A stretch of 64,000 nucleotides of DNA, from contig JAJECO010000054.1 in assembly GCA_022822005.1 (NCBI GenBank), positions 1-64,000 of the forward strand, read 5' to 3'. Both the position numbers and the translations under genes were made by a program. Of the stretch, positions 19,048 through 28,777 are shown in pieces (positions within the stretch are counted from its first letter, which is position 1; every line of letters starts with the position of its first letter). The DNA is from Candidatus Poribacteria bacterium. Lineage in GTDB: Bacteria > Poribacteria > WGA-4E > PCPOR2b. The notes beneath the pieces were generated by a model. The model was given only the letters and a program-made list of their open reading frames with translations, made no database searches and was not told the DNA's origin.

Positions 19048-20982
19048 ATGCTCTCAAAACTAGCGCAATCTCAGAAAGTATATCTCCTCATTGGTATCGT
19101 GAGTCTGCTGCCATTTATAGTGGTCGGCTTTCTACGCGATTTGAATACGTTTGAGTTTATTGAACTGAAGACGCTGGATAGCCGACTACAGTGGACTGTG
19201 CCTCGTTCTTTGCAAGTATCCCCTCAAATTGCGCTGATTACGATTGATGACAAAAGTGAACAGGTACTTGGATTACCATGGCGCTCTCATATCTATGCTG
19301 CGTTGATTAACTCCCTTCAACAAACCGACCCGCAAGCAATTGGCTTGGTTGCGTGGTTCAACAGCGAGTGGGAAGATGAAAAACGGATTCCCGGTAAAAA
19401 GCTATTTGTTATTCGTCCCTATCCTGTTCCCGAGACTGTAGACCGTCATGCACTGCCAAAAGTCACCGACTGGCGCACCTTACCCTATAGCTTGACGCAA
19501 GCGCAGGGGTGGGGCTTTAGTTATTTCCCGTTGAGTGATTCGGATGGCATCTCGCGTTCTGCACAGCTTGTCGTCGAAGACCTTACCACAGATACCTACC
19601 GTTACTCCTTCGAAATGTCGATCTTGTGTCAAACCTATGGCGTTTTTCCCACGTCTATAAAGGTGCGGGAGGGATTTTGGACCGGAAAATATCTTGAGTT
19701 CAACTCGCCGACGGAAGGGATGATCCGTATCCCTATTGACTCACAGGGGCAATTGTTCATACGGTTTGCAGGCGATGCGGAGATGTTTCAGTCCGTCTCC
19801 TTTTTTGATGCTTTGTCAATGTCAGAGAATGAGATTGACCGATTTCACCGAACGTTTAATAAGAAGTGCATACTGATCGGTATTACGACAGCAGGTGTCA
19901 ACAAGAGAGCAACCCCTCTGGGTGAACTATCGGCGCTGGCGCTGCGGGCAAATCTTTTCAACGGTCTGTTGAATCGGGATTTTGTGTGGCAGCTGAGTCG
20001 AGGTGGAAATCTGCTTTATATCGTTTGTCTCGCGATTCTTTCTGCCGCGGGAACAATGTTGATCTACCGAAGCGGACATACCTACCGGTCTGTGCTCCTC
20101 TTCGGCGGCGGACTGATACTGTGCCATCTCCTTTTTGTCGGTGCAATGTTTGTTCTCTTCGATCTGTGGGTTGAAGTCACCGGGTCAACCCTCGCGTTGC
20201 TTCTAAGTGGCGTAATCAGTACCTTACTCCTTGCACATCTTCGACTGCGCCATCTGCTTCAGCAGTTGCAAACGACGCAGGATCAGTTGGTTAGATCGGA
20301 AAAAGAGGCTGTGTTTGGTGTGATGTCGGCGCGTGTTCGGCATGAGTTGCGAAATGCCTTGAACCTAATCCGTGCACCTGCGGAAATGATTCGGGTCAAT
20401 TTCCAAAAGCAAGACCCTCTCAAGTTGCGCGAACAACCCGAAGAGATTGTCGGTGAAATGGACCAGATTATCGGGTGGGTGACAAAGCTGGACGAAATGA
20501 TTGAGGATGAATTCAGCTTTTTCCAAGACTCCCACATGGATTTCCAGCACCAAACATTTGAACCTATTCTGAAATCTGCGGTGGAGATGGTACAACCGGT
20601 TATTGATGAGAACCAGGTTGAAGTACAGTTGAATCTACCGCCGGAAATCCCACCGCTGCTCCTTGATGCTGATAAGATACGGATTGTCTTTACGAACCTG
20701 ATCAAAAATGCTTGTCAAGCGATGCCGTCAGGCGGGACGTTGGACATCGTCGTAGAGGTATCAACACCTCAGCAGGACAGGATCACTGTCATTATCAAGG
20801 ATACAGGAGCGGGCATCCCTCGGGGCGAACTCCATCGGATCTTTGAACCTTTTTATACAACTAAACCGCGCGGATTGGGACTTGGGTTAGTCAATGTAAA
20901 GAACATCATCGAAGGGCATGGTGGAACAGTACGAGTGGAAAGCGAGATTGGCATCGGAACAACGTTTTTCGTTAGGTTGTAG
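19048..20982 (+). CDS. CHASE2-domain sensor histidine kinase
   Basis: This 644-residue membrane kinase has one N-terminal membrane helix (about 12-30), an extracytoplasmic CHASE2 domain (about 35-310, with QIALITIDDKSEQVLGLPW near its start) and three further membrane helices (about 318-398), the standard CHASE2 layout. The HisKA motif RHELRNALN places the phosphorylated His at 432. The ATPase domain is complete: N-box LIKNACQAMPSGG, G1 DTGAGI, F-box FEPFYTTKPRGLGLGL and a G2-type GLGLGL. The regulator gene at 21223 is the probable partner, although a MITE separates them. Confidence 0.88.
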   Translation: MLSKLAQSQKVYLLIGIVSLLPFIVVGFLRDLNTFEFIELKTLDSRLQWTVPRSLQVSPQIALITIDDKSEQVLGLPWRSHIYAALINSLQQTDPQAIGLVAWFNSEWEDEKRIPGKKLFVIRPYPVPETVDRHALPKVTDWRTLPYSLTQAQGWGFSYFPLSDSDGISRSAQLVVEDLTTDTYRYSFEMSILCQTYGVFPTSIKVREGFWTGKYLEFNSPTEGMIRIPIDSQGQLFIRFAGDAEMFQSVSFFDALSMSENEIDRFHRTFNKKCILIGITTAGVNKRATPLGELSALALRANLFNGLLNRDFVWQLSRGGNLLYIVCLAILSAAGTMLIYRSGHTYRSVLLFGGGLILCHLLFVGAMFVLFDLWVEVTGSTLALLLSGVISTLLLAHLRLRHLLQQLQTTQDQLVRSEKEAVFGVMSARVRHELRNALNLIRAPAEMIRVNFQKQDPLKLREQPEEIVGEMDQIIGWVTKLDEMIEDEFSFFQDSHMDFQHQTFEPILKSAVEMVQPVIDENQVEVQLNLPPEIPPLLLDADKIRIVFTNLIKNACQAMPSGGTLDIVVEVSTPQQDRITVIIKDTGAGIPRGELHRIFEPFYTTKPRGLGLGLVNVKNIIEGHGGTVRVESEIGIGTTFFVRL

Positions 20983-21010
20983 CCAATCTCTGTCACTTTC
21001 CTATGGAATA

Positions 21011-21189
21011 TATAGTGAATTATAGAAATAAGTGGACATTTACCAATAGCTCCGCCCTTCGAGAAGTTTCCAAAGTCCCCTGACAAGTGGTACATCCCGC
21101 CTGTCCCGATTCATCGGGGATTTATCGGGGGGGATTTAGGGGGTTAGTTGTACATCGAAAGTGTATAAGTAATTGTAGAATTAACCATA
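21011..21189. mobile_element. MITE-like element, family A copy 2
   Basis: This 179-bp element starts TATAGTGAATTATAG and ends GAATTAACCATA, so its ends are inverted repeats of the same family as at 2500. Its centre differs: CCCCTGACAAG and GGGGGATTTAGGGGG blocks replace the GGTGCGG hairpin. It sits between the sensor kinase stop and its probable response regulator, 33 bases before the regulator ATG, so it may affect their cotranscription. Confidence 0.6.
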
Positions 21190-21222
21190 TTTTAGGCAAT
21201 TACGCATTAACGGATATGAATC

Positions 21223-22683
21223 ATGAAACACGCACGAATTTTAATCGCAGACGACGAACAAGCGACCTGTAAATACATTGATGCGCAACTGAAAATGGAA
21301 GCATCGATCGATGCCTCCGTTGATTTTGCCTATAATCGGGATGCGGCAATTGCACAATTAGACGAAAATCCGCCTTACGACTTGATTCTGGTTGATCTCT
21401 GGATGCCGGATGCGCGGGGAACTTTGGATAGAGAAGCAGGACTAAAAGTTCTTAAGCAGAGCAAAGAGCAATCCCCGATACCGCAAGCCATAGTTATCAC
21501 TGCCAACAGTTCTTCAGAAACCGCTCTTGAGGCGAGTGGATTGGGTATTCATGACTATGTTAGCAAACCGATAGACTCTGCTCATCTGATTGAAGTTGTC
21601 AAAGAGGTATTGAGCCAGCGCGATCATGAGATTCCTGCTCAGGATGAAAGCACAGGTTCTGCCGATGATTATGAAATTATCGGCAAAAGCCCCGCTATGA
21701 TTGAAGTAATGACAACGGTCGGGCGAGTTGCGCGATCAGCAACGGATGTCTTACTCTATGGTGAAAGCGGTACCGGGAAGGATTTTGTCGCACGTGCCAT
21801 TCATAAGCATAGTCCGCGTCGCGATGGGCCCTTTGAGGTTGTTAATTGCAGTGCGATTCCAGCGGAGTTGATCGAGGCAGAACTATTCGGGATTGGAAGG
21901 CGAGTGGCGACATCAGTTGATCAGCGTGCGGGCAAATTTCAGCAAGCACACGGTGGCACTATTTTCCTTGATGAGATTGGTGATTTGAGTTTGGAGATGC
22001 AGCCAAAATTACTGCGCGTGCTGGATTACAAGGAGATTCAGGGCGTTGGGGTGAAAGTGCAGCGTGTTGATGTTCGGATTATTGCTGCAACCAACCGTGA
22101 CCTTGGAGCGGCCGTGGAGGCTGGCGAGTTTCGCAGTGATCTCTATTATCGTCTGAAACCGATAATCGCTTTGCCGCCATTGCGTGAACGTGAGGGAGAT
22201 ATTGAGCTGCTGGCGTGGCATTTTCTTCGCAAATATTCTCATATCCTTGAACAGCAGCGTACTCTAAGCTTTGATGATGTGGTACTCACAGCATTGGAGC
22301 AGTATCATTGGCCAGGAAATGTGCGGGAGTTGGAAAAGGCGATCGAATATGCGATCCTTACCTGCATGGGTCCACAGATTTCAGCACGCGATCTGACGCC
22401 GGAAATCCTTGATAAGAGCACGCAAATGGTGTCGGAACTCTCTAATCAGGGCGAGGCGGCGGACGAGAATGTAGATTCACGAGAAGCAAGTTTCCGGAAT
22501 TTACTTGACGCTGCGACGATTAAGGAGGCTTCACAGGGGTTTGAGCGAATTTTCTTGGAGCACAAGCTCAAACAGAATCGGTGGAATATCCAAGCGACGG
22601 CGGAGCAGATTGGTATTCGGCGCCAGTCGCTGCATCGTAAGATTAACGAATTAGGGTTGCAGCGAGATTTGGGTGAGACTTAA
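21223..22683 (+). CDS. NtrC-family response regulator lacking the GAFTGA loop
   Basis: This 486-residue protein has a receiver domain (1-130; acidic pair in IADDEQ, phospho-acceptor Asp58, Lys115), an AAA+ domain (about 155-390; Walker A GESGTGKD at 180, Walker B GGTIFLDEIGD, arginine finger region in FRSDLYYRL) and a Fis-type helix-turn-helix at the C-terminus (QATAEQIGIRRQSLHRKI). In sigma-54 activators the segment after ELFG reads GHxKGAFTGA; here it reads IGRRVATSVDQ, so the loop that contacts sigma-54 is absent. It therefore probably does not act as a standard sigma-54 activator. The CHASE2 kinase upstream is the likely partner. Confidence 0.85.
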   Translation: MKHARILIADDEQATCKYIDAQLKMEASIDASVDFAYNRDAAIAQLDENPPYDLILVDLWMPDARGTLDREAGLKVLKQSKEQSPIPQAIVITANSSSETALEASGLGIHDYVSKPIDSAHLIEVVKEVLSQRDHEIPAQDESTGSADDYEIIGKSPAMIEVMTTVGRVARSATDVLLYGESGTGKDFVARAIHKHSPRRDGPFEVVNCSAIPAELIEAELFGIGRRVATSVDQRAGKFQQAHGGTIFLDEIGDLSLEMQPKLLRVLDYKEIQGVGVKVQRVDVRIIAATNRDLGAAVEAGEFRSDLYYRLKPIIALPPLREREGDIELLAWHFLRKYSHILEQQRTLSFDDVVLTALEQYHWPGNVRELEKAIEYAILTCMGPQISARDLTPEILDKSTQMVSELSNQGEAADENVDSREASFRNLLDAATIKEASQGFERIFLEHKLKQNRWNIQATAEQIGIRRQSLHRKINELGLQRDLGET

Positions 22684-22963
22684 ATTTGTGTCGCTTTTGT
22701 GTTACGATGTAACATTAAGGTGACGTTAATACGGTGTGTGAACGGTCTGAGAATGGCTGATTAAATACGATTATAAAAAAAGTAGAATCCTTTGATTAGT
22801 AGCCGTTGATCTACTCCCCTCCTGTTTTCGTGGTCAATTCTCGCTGGATTTCCCCTCTTATTTCCTCCCAATTTCCATATTTTCGCAATGTGGCACATAT
22901 ATTGCCTTATATAAAACGGGACAATTTATGAACAAGCGAAAGGTTTAGGTGTTGGGGGAAAGA

Positions 22964-24160
22964 ATGGCTCTACAGACAGATGAGGTTATCCGGTTGAAAG
23001 GTCCTAACGCAGCGTGCGCTGACGACTTGACAATCTCGAAGCTACGTTTTGTGCCCACCGATACACAAATATCCGAGTCACCAGAATCGCAAGAAGCATT
23101 GCCGATTGACGCGATCAATGATAGCGCCAAACCGTTTGAAACCCGCTATTCAGAGCGGGAGGACGGTTTATTAAGGACTTACCTTCACCAGATCGGGAAA
23201 ATCCCACGCCTAACTCAGGAAGAAGAAACAAACCTGTTCATCAAGATTGACAAACGTCGGTTGCAAATAGATGAACTTTATCAGGAACTGGCAACCTACA
23301 CTCCCGATCTTTCTCTCGACAACCCTCCCACCACTGCTACCCTAAATCACAGCATTATATCTGGATGCTTTCCACAGTCTATTGAAGAGTACCTTTTGGA
23401 CTTGGCGGAACAAATAAGGTTATACCATGCAGAGGTTAATACTGCCAAGAACTGCATTGTTGAGGCGAATTTAAGACTAACGGTCTGCATCGCTAAAAAA
23501 TATCGAGAGCGCGGACTTGATCTCCTCGACTTGGTTCAGGAAGCGAGCATCGGGCTTATCCAAGCAATAGATCACTTCGATTGGCAGCGTGGGGTCAAAT
23601 TCGGAGCGTATGCCTCGTGGTGGATGCAGCAGGCGATTGGCTGTGGGATTGCCAATCAGGGACGAACGATTCGCCTGCCCGCCTATCTCCTCAATGAGAT
23701 TCGGAAGGTGAATCGCGTGGAAGCTAACCTACATCAGGAGACAGTCGGTGAACCGAGTCGGGAAGAGATCGCTGAGGCATCGGGCCTCACGGTAGACCGA
23801 CTCCTGATGCTGGATCGATTGACTACTGCTACCGTATCGCTGGAGACCTACAGCAGTTCCGGTCAAGGCAGAGTTGAGGATTTTGTGGCGTGTGAGAAGA
23901 CGCCTAATCCGCTATCGGAAATTACTCGGCAAGATATGGTGGACGAAGTAAAAGCAGCCCTAACCGAATTACCGCCACGTGAGCAGCAAATTATTACCCT
24001 AAGATATGGGCTGGGAAATGGGAAGGAGCACAGCTTGCAGGAGATTGGCACACTCCTGAATCTTTCAAGGGAGCGGATTCGACAACTTGAAGCGAGAGCT
24101 TTGAATCGATTGCGTCACCCTGTCCACTACGAACGGCTCCAGGATTTCGAAGACGTGTAG
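22964..24160 (+). CDS. Primary/group-2-type sigma-70 family sigma factor
   Basis: This 398-residue sigma factor is taken to start at the ATG at 22964, behind GGGGGAAAG; a GTG at 22949 would add five residues. It has region 1.2 (LLRTYLHQIGKIPRLTQEEE), region 2 (NLRLTVCIAKKYRERGLDLLDLVQEASIGLIQAID, YASWWMQQAI), region 3 and region 4 (LPPREQQIITLRYGLG, LSRERIRQLEARALNRLRH). The long acidic region 1.1 of classical RpoD is missing, and about 60 poorly conserved residues separate regions 1.2 and 2. This points to a housekeeping-related or stationary-phase-type sigma, not an ECF. Its neighbours give no regulon clue. The gene converges on the DUF983 gene with one base between the stops. Confidence 0.85.
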   Translation: MALQTDEVIRLKGPNAACADDLTISKLRFVPTDTQISESPESQEALPIDAINDSAKPFETRYSEREDGLLRTYLHQIGKIPRLTQEEETNLFIKIDKRRLQIDELYQELATYTPDLSLDNPPTTATLNHSIISGCFPQSIEEYLLDLAEQIRLYHAEVNTAKNCIVEANLRLTVCIAKKYRERGLDLLDLVQEASIGLIQAIDHFDWQRGVKFGAYASWWMQQAIGCGIANQGRTIRLPAYLLNEIRKVNRVEANLHQETVGEPSREEIAEASGLTVDRLLMLDRLTTATVSLETYSSSGQGRVEDFVACEKTPNPLSEITRQDMVDEVKAALTELPPREQQIITLRYGLGNGKEHSLQEIGTLLNLSRERIRQLEARALNRLRHPVHYERLQDFEDV

Positions 24161-24161
24161 C

Positions 24162-24563
24162 CTATGAGGAAGGCGGCGGTTCCGTTTCCTCCCGACGCGA
24201 ATCCGGCGGTTCGGAAGGATTCAAAATGTAGTCGAAGCTCAACCAAAGGCTGCGAGAATAGCGGAAGAAGAAGACGGGGAAGAGGGCGCTGAAGACTCCC
24301 CACAGAATCAAGTTCGGATAAAACGGGATAGAAGTGAAATAGTCCAACGCAAAAAAGCTGGCAAACGCTATGAAAATAGTCGCGCCGTAGTTGACGTACA
24401 TTGCCCCCACAAAGTATCCTACCTCGCGCTCAAATTTGAAGCGGCAGCTACCACACTCCGACCGCATTTTAAACATACCTGAAAATATTTGACCTTCGCC
24501 GCACCTTGGACACTTTAAGCGTAACCCTTCCATAAGAATCTGGCCCTTGCTCTGTTTGCGCAT
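24162..24563 (-). CDS. DUF983 family membrane protein
   Basis: This 133-residue protein begins after AAGGAGGG on the minus strand. It carries the DUF983 pattern: an N-terminal zinc ribbon (CPRCGEG and CGSCRFKF, four Cys), then two membrane helices (about 45-70 and 78-105), with VGYFVGAMYVNYGA in the first. The family is widespread in Bacteroidetes and related groups and is of unknown function. The C-terminus is polar. Confidence 0.85.
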   Translation of the reverse strand: MRKQSKGQILMEGLRLKCPRCGEGQIFSGMFKMRSECGSCRFKFEREVGYFVGAMYVNYGATIFIAFASFFALDYFTSIPFYPNLILWGVFSALFPVFFFRYSRSLWLSFDYILNPSEPPDSRREETEPPPSS

Positions 24564-24828
24564 CTACTGTTTTCCCTCCTTGAACTCCTACCTTCAATAA
24601 GTTATAATTTCCAACTAAGAACCTAATTCTAACATAGCGTGTCGAAGATGTCAATTTGGTCTCGCAGGTGGGAATAGATTGCACTTCCTGCCATTGATGC
24701 TCGCACCAATAACGCGGCAATCTATCATTAACGTTGTCGTATAGGCGAGACTCCCTTTCCCTATTTGGAATCTTCAGCGTTTTTCAAACCGATCTATCAA
24801 TGCAGCGTGGAGCTAAAGGAACACAGTC

Positions 24829-25641
24829 GTGGATTATCGCATAGAAGCTAACCGAAAGAACTGGAACGAGCGCACTCCTGTTCATGCATCCTCTGGATTC
24901 TACGATGTGGAAGGATTCCGCAACGGCCGGATAACGCTGAACGACATAGAAAGAGTTGAGGTGGGTTCTGTCGAAGGCAAGTCTCTGCTACACCTTCAGT
25001 GCCACTTTGGGATGGATACCATGTCGTGGGCACGTTTGGGGGCACAGGCGACAGGGATTGATATTTCAGGCGCTGCGATTGACTTAGCAAGGGCATTGAA
25101 TGATGAACTGCAGTTGAATACTCGGTTTATCCGTTCCAATATCTATGACCTGCCTAACCTGTTGGATGAAAAATTCGACATCGTCTACACAGCGATGGGC
25201 GTGCTCTGCTGGTTACCCGATTTATCTGAATGGGCGAATATCATCTCTGAATTTCTCAAACCCAATGGCACTTTCTACATTATGGACGGCCACCCGTTCT
25301 CGCACATATTTGAATCTGAAGAGAACCAAGCTGGGGTTCAGGAGCTACGGGCGCGGCATCCATATTTCAAAAATCCTGAAGGCGATTTCTACGAGGGTGG
25401 TCAACACACCTACGCAGGCTCAGACATCATAGAAGCGGGGTGTTACGAGTGGCAACACAGTGTCGGTGAGATACTGAATGCCATCTTGGCTGCCGGATTA
25501 CAGCTTCAGTTCTTCCACGAGTTTGCCTGTAGTGGATATAAAGCCTTCCCATGTATGGACAAAGGTGAGGACAGCTGGTGGCGGCTTACATCACACAACG
25601 ACTCAATCCCACAACTATTCTCGCTCAAGGCGACTAAATGA
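24829..25641 (+). CDS. Class I SAM-dependent methyltransferase
   Basis: This 270-residue protein starts at a GTG, with AAAGGA about 12 bases upstream. The Rossmann methyltransferase core is visible: LLHLQCHFGMDTMSWARLG (motif I, SAM binding), TGIDISGAAIDLAR (motif II) and FDIVYTAMGVLCWLPDL (motif IV). The opening DYRIEANRKNWNERTPVH is typical of small-molecule methyltransferases in this group. The stop codon overlaps the ATG of the next gene (ATGA at 25638-25641), so the two are translationally coupled. The substrate is not evident. Confidence 0.85.
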   Translation: MDYRIEANRKNWNERTPVHASSGFYDVEGFRNGRITLNDIERVEVGSVEGKSLLHLQCHFGMDTMSWARLGAQATGIDISGAAIDLARALNDELQLNTRFIRSNIYDLPNLLDEKFDIVYTAMGVLCWLPDLSEWANIISEFLKPNGTFYIMDGHPFSHIFESEENQAGVQELRARHPYFKNPEGDFYEGGQHTYAGSDIIEAGCYEWQHSVGEILNAILAAGLQLQFFHEFACSGYKAFPCMDKGEDSWWRLTSHNDSIPQLFSLKATK

Positions 25642-28481
25642 AAATCCAAAATGGTGTTGCCATTATCTGTTTTTTCCTCTCTGGTTTTGCGGGATTGGTC
25701 TATGAGGTGTCGTGGATACGCAAGGCTTCTCTGGTCTTCGGATCTACAACGTTTGCTATTAGTACGGTATTAGCCGTCTTTTTTCTTGGATTGGCTTGTG
25801 GAAGTTACCTGTTCGGACGGATTGGTCAAAAAACATTGCGCCCGCTGAGGCTTTACGCGCTGATCGAAATTGGACTTGGGTTGTTCGCTATGGCGAGTCC
25901 ATACCTCCTCGATTGGACAGACAGCCTTTACGGACCAATCTATCGCGCACTCGTGGGTCACAGCGTTATTCTGTTTGCGGTGCGCGGCGTGTTGGTGTCT
26001 CTCGTCGTTCTCCCACCTACCATCCTCATGGGCAGTACGCTTCCCTTGTTTTGCCGTCAGTTTATTCGCAGCGATGCGAAGGTTGCCAATTATGTTGGAA
26101 TGCTTTACGGGGTGAACACCTTGGGAGCGGCTATGGGCTGTGCAGCCGCTGGGCTCTTATTGCTCCCGACACTTGGGCTTCAGTTCACCGTCCAGTTCGG
26201 AGCTGCTCTGAACATTCTGTGTGGCATCGCTGTCGGGGCGTTACCGATCACCAAAAACCGAGCTCCACAATTGGATCAGGATACAAAACAAGCTGAAAAT
26301 CAAAACAAAACGGCCACAGAACGATTTACCGCCGCCCAATTCCCTATCACCATTCTGTTCTTTTTAGTTGGCTTTGTTGCCCTTGGCAGTGAGGTGCTTT
26401 GGACGCGCTACCTGCGACTCCTGACCCGTCAGAATAACGTCTATACCTACACCTTAACACTGACAGTGGTGTTGGTCGGTATCGTTCTTGGTAGTTTTCT
26501 CGCTGCGCGCCTCTTTGATCGATCAACACCGCGAGCGCGATATTTTGGTCTATTCCAGGTTCTCACGGGGCTATCGGTTCTGATCGTTATGAGTCTTCCA
26601 CAGACCTTTTGGGCGGGTGTCAAAAATGAGTTGGGGATGTATTTCCTCCTACTATTGCCTCCCGCCGTTTTTTCGGGCGCGTCGTTTCCGCTTGCTGTGC
26701 GCATGGTTGTTGAGGAGGCGTCAAGGGCGAGTATTGGGACGGGGCGGATGGCAGCGATTAATACACTGGGCGGAATTCTCGGCTCGCTGTTGATTGGATT
26801 TGTGGGGCTACCCCTTCTTGGGATAAAATTCAGTCTCCTGTTCATTACATGTGTCAGTTTATTAACTGGATTCGCGGCGTGGTTCTGGATCGATAAAACC
26901 TTCCCACCGCTCCTGCGTGGGTGTGCAGCCGCTGGGGCATTACTCATCTGGGTCTGTATCCCTTTTGCTTCGGGAACTCAGATTCCCGCCGACTTTCTCG
27001 CTGATGGGAGGCAGCTGGTGGATTTTCGTGAGGGATTTGATGGAGATTTGGCTGTTATCCGGAGGGATGAGGCGTGGATTGAACTGGAGATTGATCGATG
27101 GTGGCAGGGAAGCAATCTGAAAAATCAGCAGGTGGTCGGGGCGCATATTCCAATGCTTCTGCACCCGAATCCGAAGAACGTGCTTGTCGTTGGTGCGGGC
27201 ACCGGACAAACGCCGAGCCGTTGCCTGATGTATGATATTGACCATCTCGATTGTGTCGATATTGAACCAACGTTGTTTGATTTCATACGTGGTCATTTTG
27301 ATTCGGAGTGGATGGACGATAAACGGGTCAAGTTGATCAGCGAGGATGGGCTCAACTACCTAAATCATAGTGATACTATGTATGACGTGATTGCCATTGA
27401 GGTAGGTCAGATCTTTCGTCCCGGTATTGCCTTCTTCTATACCGCTGATTTCTACCATCGCTCTCGGCAACGGCTCCGCCCCGACGGTCTCCTCACCCAA
27501 CTGGTTTCAATACCATCGCTCACAACCGAACAATTCCGAGGGGTAATCAAAACCTTCCTTGATGCCTTCCCGCAGAGTGTCCTGTGGTACAACTCCTCCG
27601 ATCTGCTCCTGATTGGTGTTAACGATACAGATTTCAAACTCCGCCGCACCGTCTTAGAGCGGTTAGCGTCCAATGAAGCGGTAGATCAAGACCTGCGTTA
27701 CACCTTTTGGGGCGGCCCTCAACATTGGCTCAATCGGTTCCCCGTTTTTCTCGGAGGATATCTGGCAGGCCCCCGTGAACTCGCTGAGTTTGCATCGGGA
27801 GCTCGTCTTTACCGTGATGATCTACCGGTTCTCGATTACGCAACCAGTTTGGACTATATCACCCAAACAAATGAGATTCCGATTGTTAAAGACTATCTAC
27901 TGCAGCATACCGGTTCTCTTGACGAGATAGCTGATTTCGCGCTTTCGCCTGAAAGGATTTCATCTATTGAAGCGGTTCGCCAGAAAAACTTAGGCGCGAT
28001 TATCGCCGAAGCCCTCATCCGACAGGCGGAGCTATTAACACTTTCGAAGGACGATGCGGCCGAAAAAATTGTTGCGTTACTTTCGGAGGCTGTGCGCTGG
28101 AACCCTGACCACTTTGAAGCGAATCGTATGCTCGCCGATGCGTTCATCGGACAGGGGCAGAACAAAGCGGCGGGGCGCCATTATGTGGAGGCGAACCGAA
28201 TTCGTCCGAACGATCCCCATGTGCTGCACGGCATCGCCCATACACTCTACCGCCTGAACAGAATCGAGGCAGCAATCCCGTACTATCGGGCGTCGTTGCG
28301 TCTACGACCAAACCATGCCGAAACGCACAACCATCTTGGACTTGCTTTGGCGAAGCGAGGAAATCTCGTCGAGGCACGTCAGCACTTCAAGACGGCAGTT
28401 CGATTGGATCCCGACTACACTGAAGCCAAGCACAACCTCGCTGGAGTACGAAAAGCTTTACAGTCGGCACCGCAAAGGTGA
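25638..28481 (+). CDS. Fused membrane transporter-like / spermidine-synthase-like protein with C-terminal TPRs
   Basis: This 947-residue protein has about a dozen membrane helices in two blocks (residues about 1-205 and 235-445) with the PPTILMGSTLPL and YGVNTLGAAMG motifs typical of 'fused MFS/spermidine synthase' proteins. A methyltransferase-fold domain (about 480-720) follows, with VLVVGAGTGQTPS near residue 519 and DCVDIEPTLFDFIRGHF. The YDVIAIEVGQIFR segment replaces the catalytic DxxxxD of true spermidine synthase, so polyamine synthesis is doubtful. Residues about 825-940 form three TPRs (LRLRPNHAETHNHLGLALAKRG). It overlaps the methyltransferase gene by four bases. A partial copy of its own coding sequence lies just downstream. 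Confidence 0.85.
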   Translation: MKIQNGVAIICFFLSGFAGLVYEVSWIRKASLVFGSTTFAISTVLAVFFLGLACGSYLFGRIGQKTLRPLRLYALIEIGLGLFAMASPYLLDWTDSLYGPIYRALVGHSVILFAVRGVLVSLVVLPPTILMGSTLPLFCRQFIRSDAKVANYVGMLYGVNTLGAAMGCAAAGLLLLPTLGLQFTVQFGAALNILCGIAVGALPITKNRAPQLDQDTKQAENQNKTATERFTAAQFPITILFFLVGFVALGSEVLWTRYLRLLTRQNNVYTYTLTLTVVLVGIVLGSFLAARLFDRSTPRARYFGLFQVLTGLSVLIVMSLPQTFWAGVKNELGMYFLLLLPPAVFSGASFPLAVRMVVEEASRASIGTGRMAAINTLGGILGSLLIGFVGLPLLGIKFSLLFITCVSLLTGFAAWFWIDKTFPPLLRGCAAAGALLIWVCIPFASGTQIPADFLADGRQLVDFREGFDGDLAVIRRDEAWIELEIDRWWQGSNLKNQQVVGAHIPMLLHPNPKNVLVVGAGTGQTPSRCLMYDIDHLDCVDIEPTLFDFIRGHFDSEWMDDKRVKLISEDGLNYLNHSDTMYDVIAIEVGQIFRPGIAFFYTADFYHRSRQRLRPDGLLTQLVSIPSLTTEQFRGVIKTFLDAFPQSVLWYNSSDLLLIGVNDTDFKLRRTVLERLASNEAVDQDLRYTFWGGPQHWLNRFPVFLGGYLAGPRELAEFASGARLYRDDLPVLDYATSLDYITQTNEIPIVKDYLLQHTGSLDEIADFALSPERISSIEAVRQKNLGAIIAEALIRQAELLTLSKDDAAEKIVALLSEAVRWNPDHFEANRMLADAFIGQGQNKAAGRHYVEANRIRPNDPHVLHGIAHTLYRLNRIEAAIPYYRASLRLRPNHAETHNHLGLALAKRGNLVEARQHFKTAVRLDPDYTEAKHNLAGVRKALQSAPQR

Positions 28482-28513
28482 GCACAGCACTTACCCCCCC
28501 GTATTTCTTACTA

Positions 28514-28590
28514 AACATCCGTAGAGCAATTATCGTCCAATAAAATCGCAGATCAAGACCTGCGCGACGCTTTTTGGGGCGGTCCTCAAC
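28514..28590 (+). pseudogene. Decayed fragment of a spermidine-synthase-like gene
   Basis: These roughly 75 bases (GTAGAGCAATTATCG to GGGGCGGTCCTCAAC) align with about 27653-27727 inside the preceding gene (TAGAGCGGTTAGCG to GGGGCGGCCCTCAAC), corresponding to the protein segment from LERL to GGPQ. They carry no usable frame of their own. They lie between two identical 19-base copies of AGGTGAGCACAGCACTTAC, at 28476-28494 and 28591-28609; the first of these contains the stop codon of the upstream gene. This is best explained as the remains of a duplicated and deleted paralogue. Confidence 0.6.
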
Positions 28591-28777
28591 AGGTGAGCAC
28601 AGCACTTACTCTACATTTCTTATCAACAAATTGAATTGAAAAATCACTGTTGACCTAAAAATTGAAACGTGATACAATTAATACGTAAGTTAGGGTTTGT
28701 CCGATAAGGGGATTATTGGAATATCAGGTATAGAGTGCATTGGAAGGAGTTTTTTAATCGGAAAGGAGCTTTATTTA

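Noticed and set aside
25638-28481. Spermidine synthase annotation for the methyltransferase-like domain
   Set aside because: The fold is similar, but the residues replacing the catalytic Asp region (IAIEVGQIF) do not support polyamine synthesis, and membrane helices dominate the protein.
28476-28609. Attachment-site pair of an integrated element
   Set aside because: The 19-base direct repeats enclose only about 96 bases resembling the upstream gene; there is no integrase and no tRNA gene.
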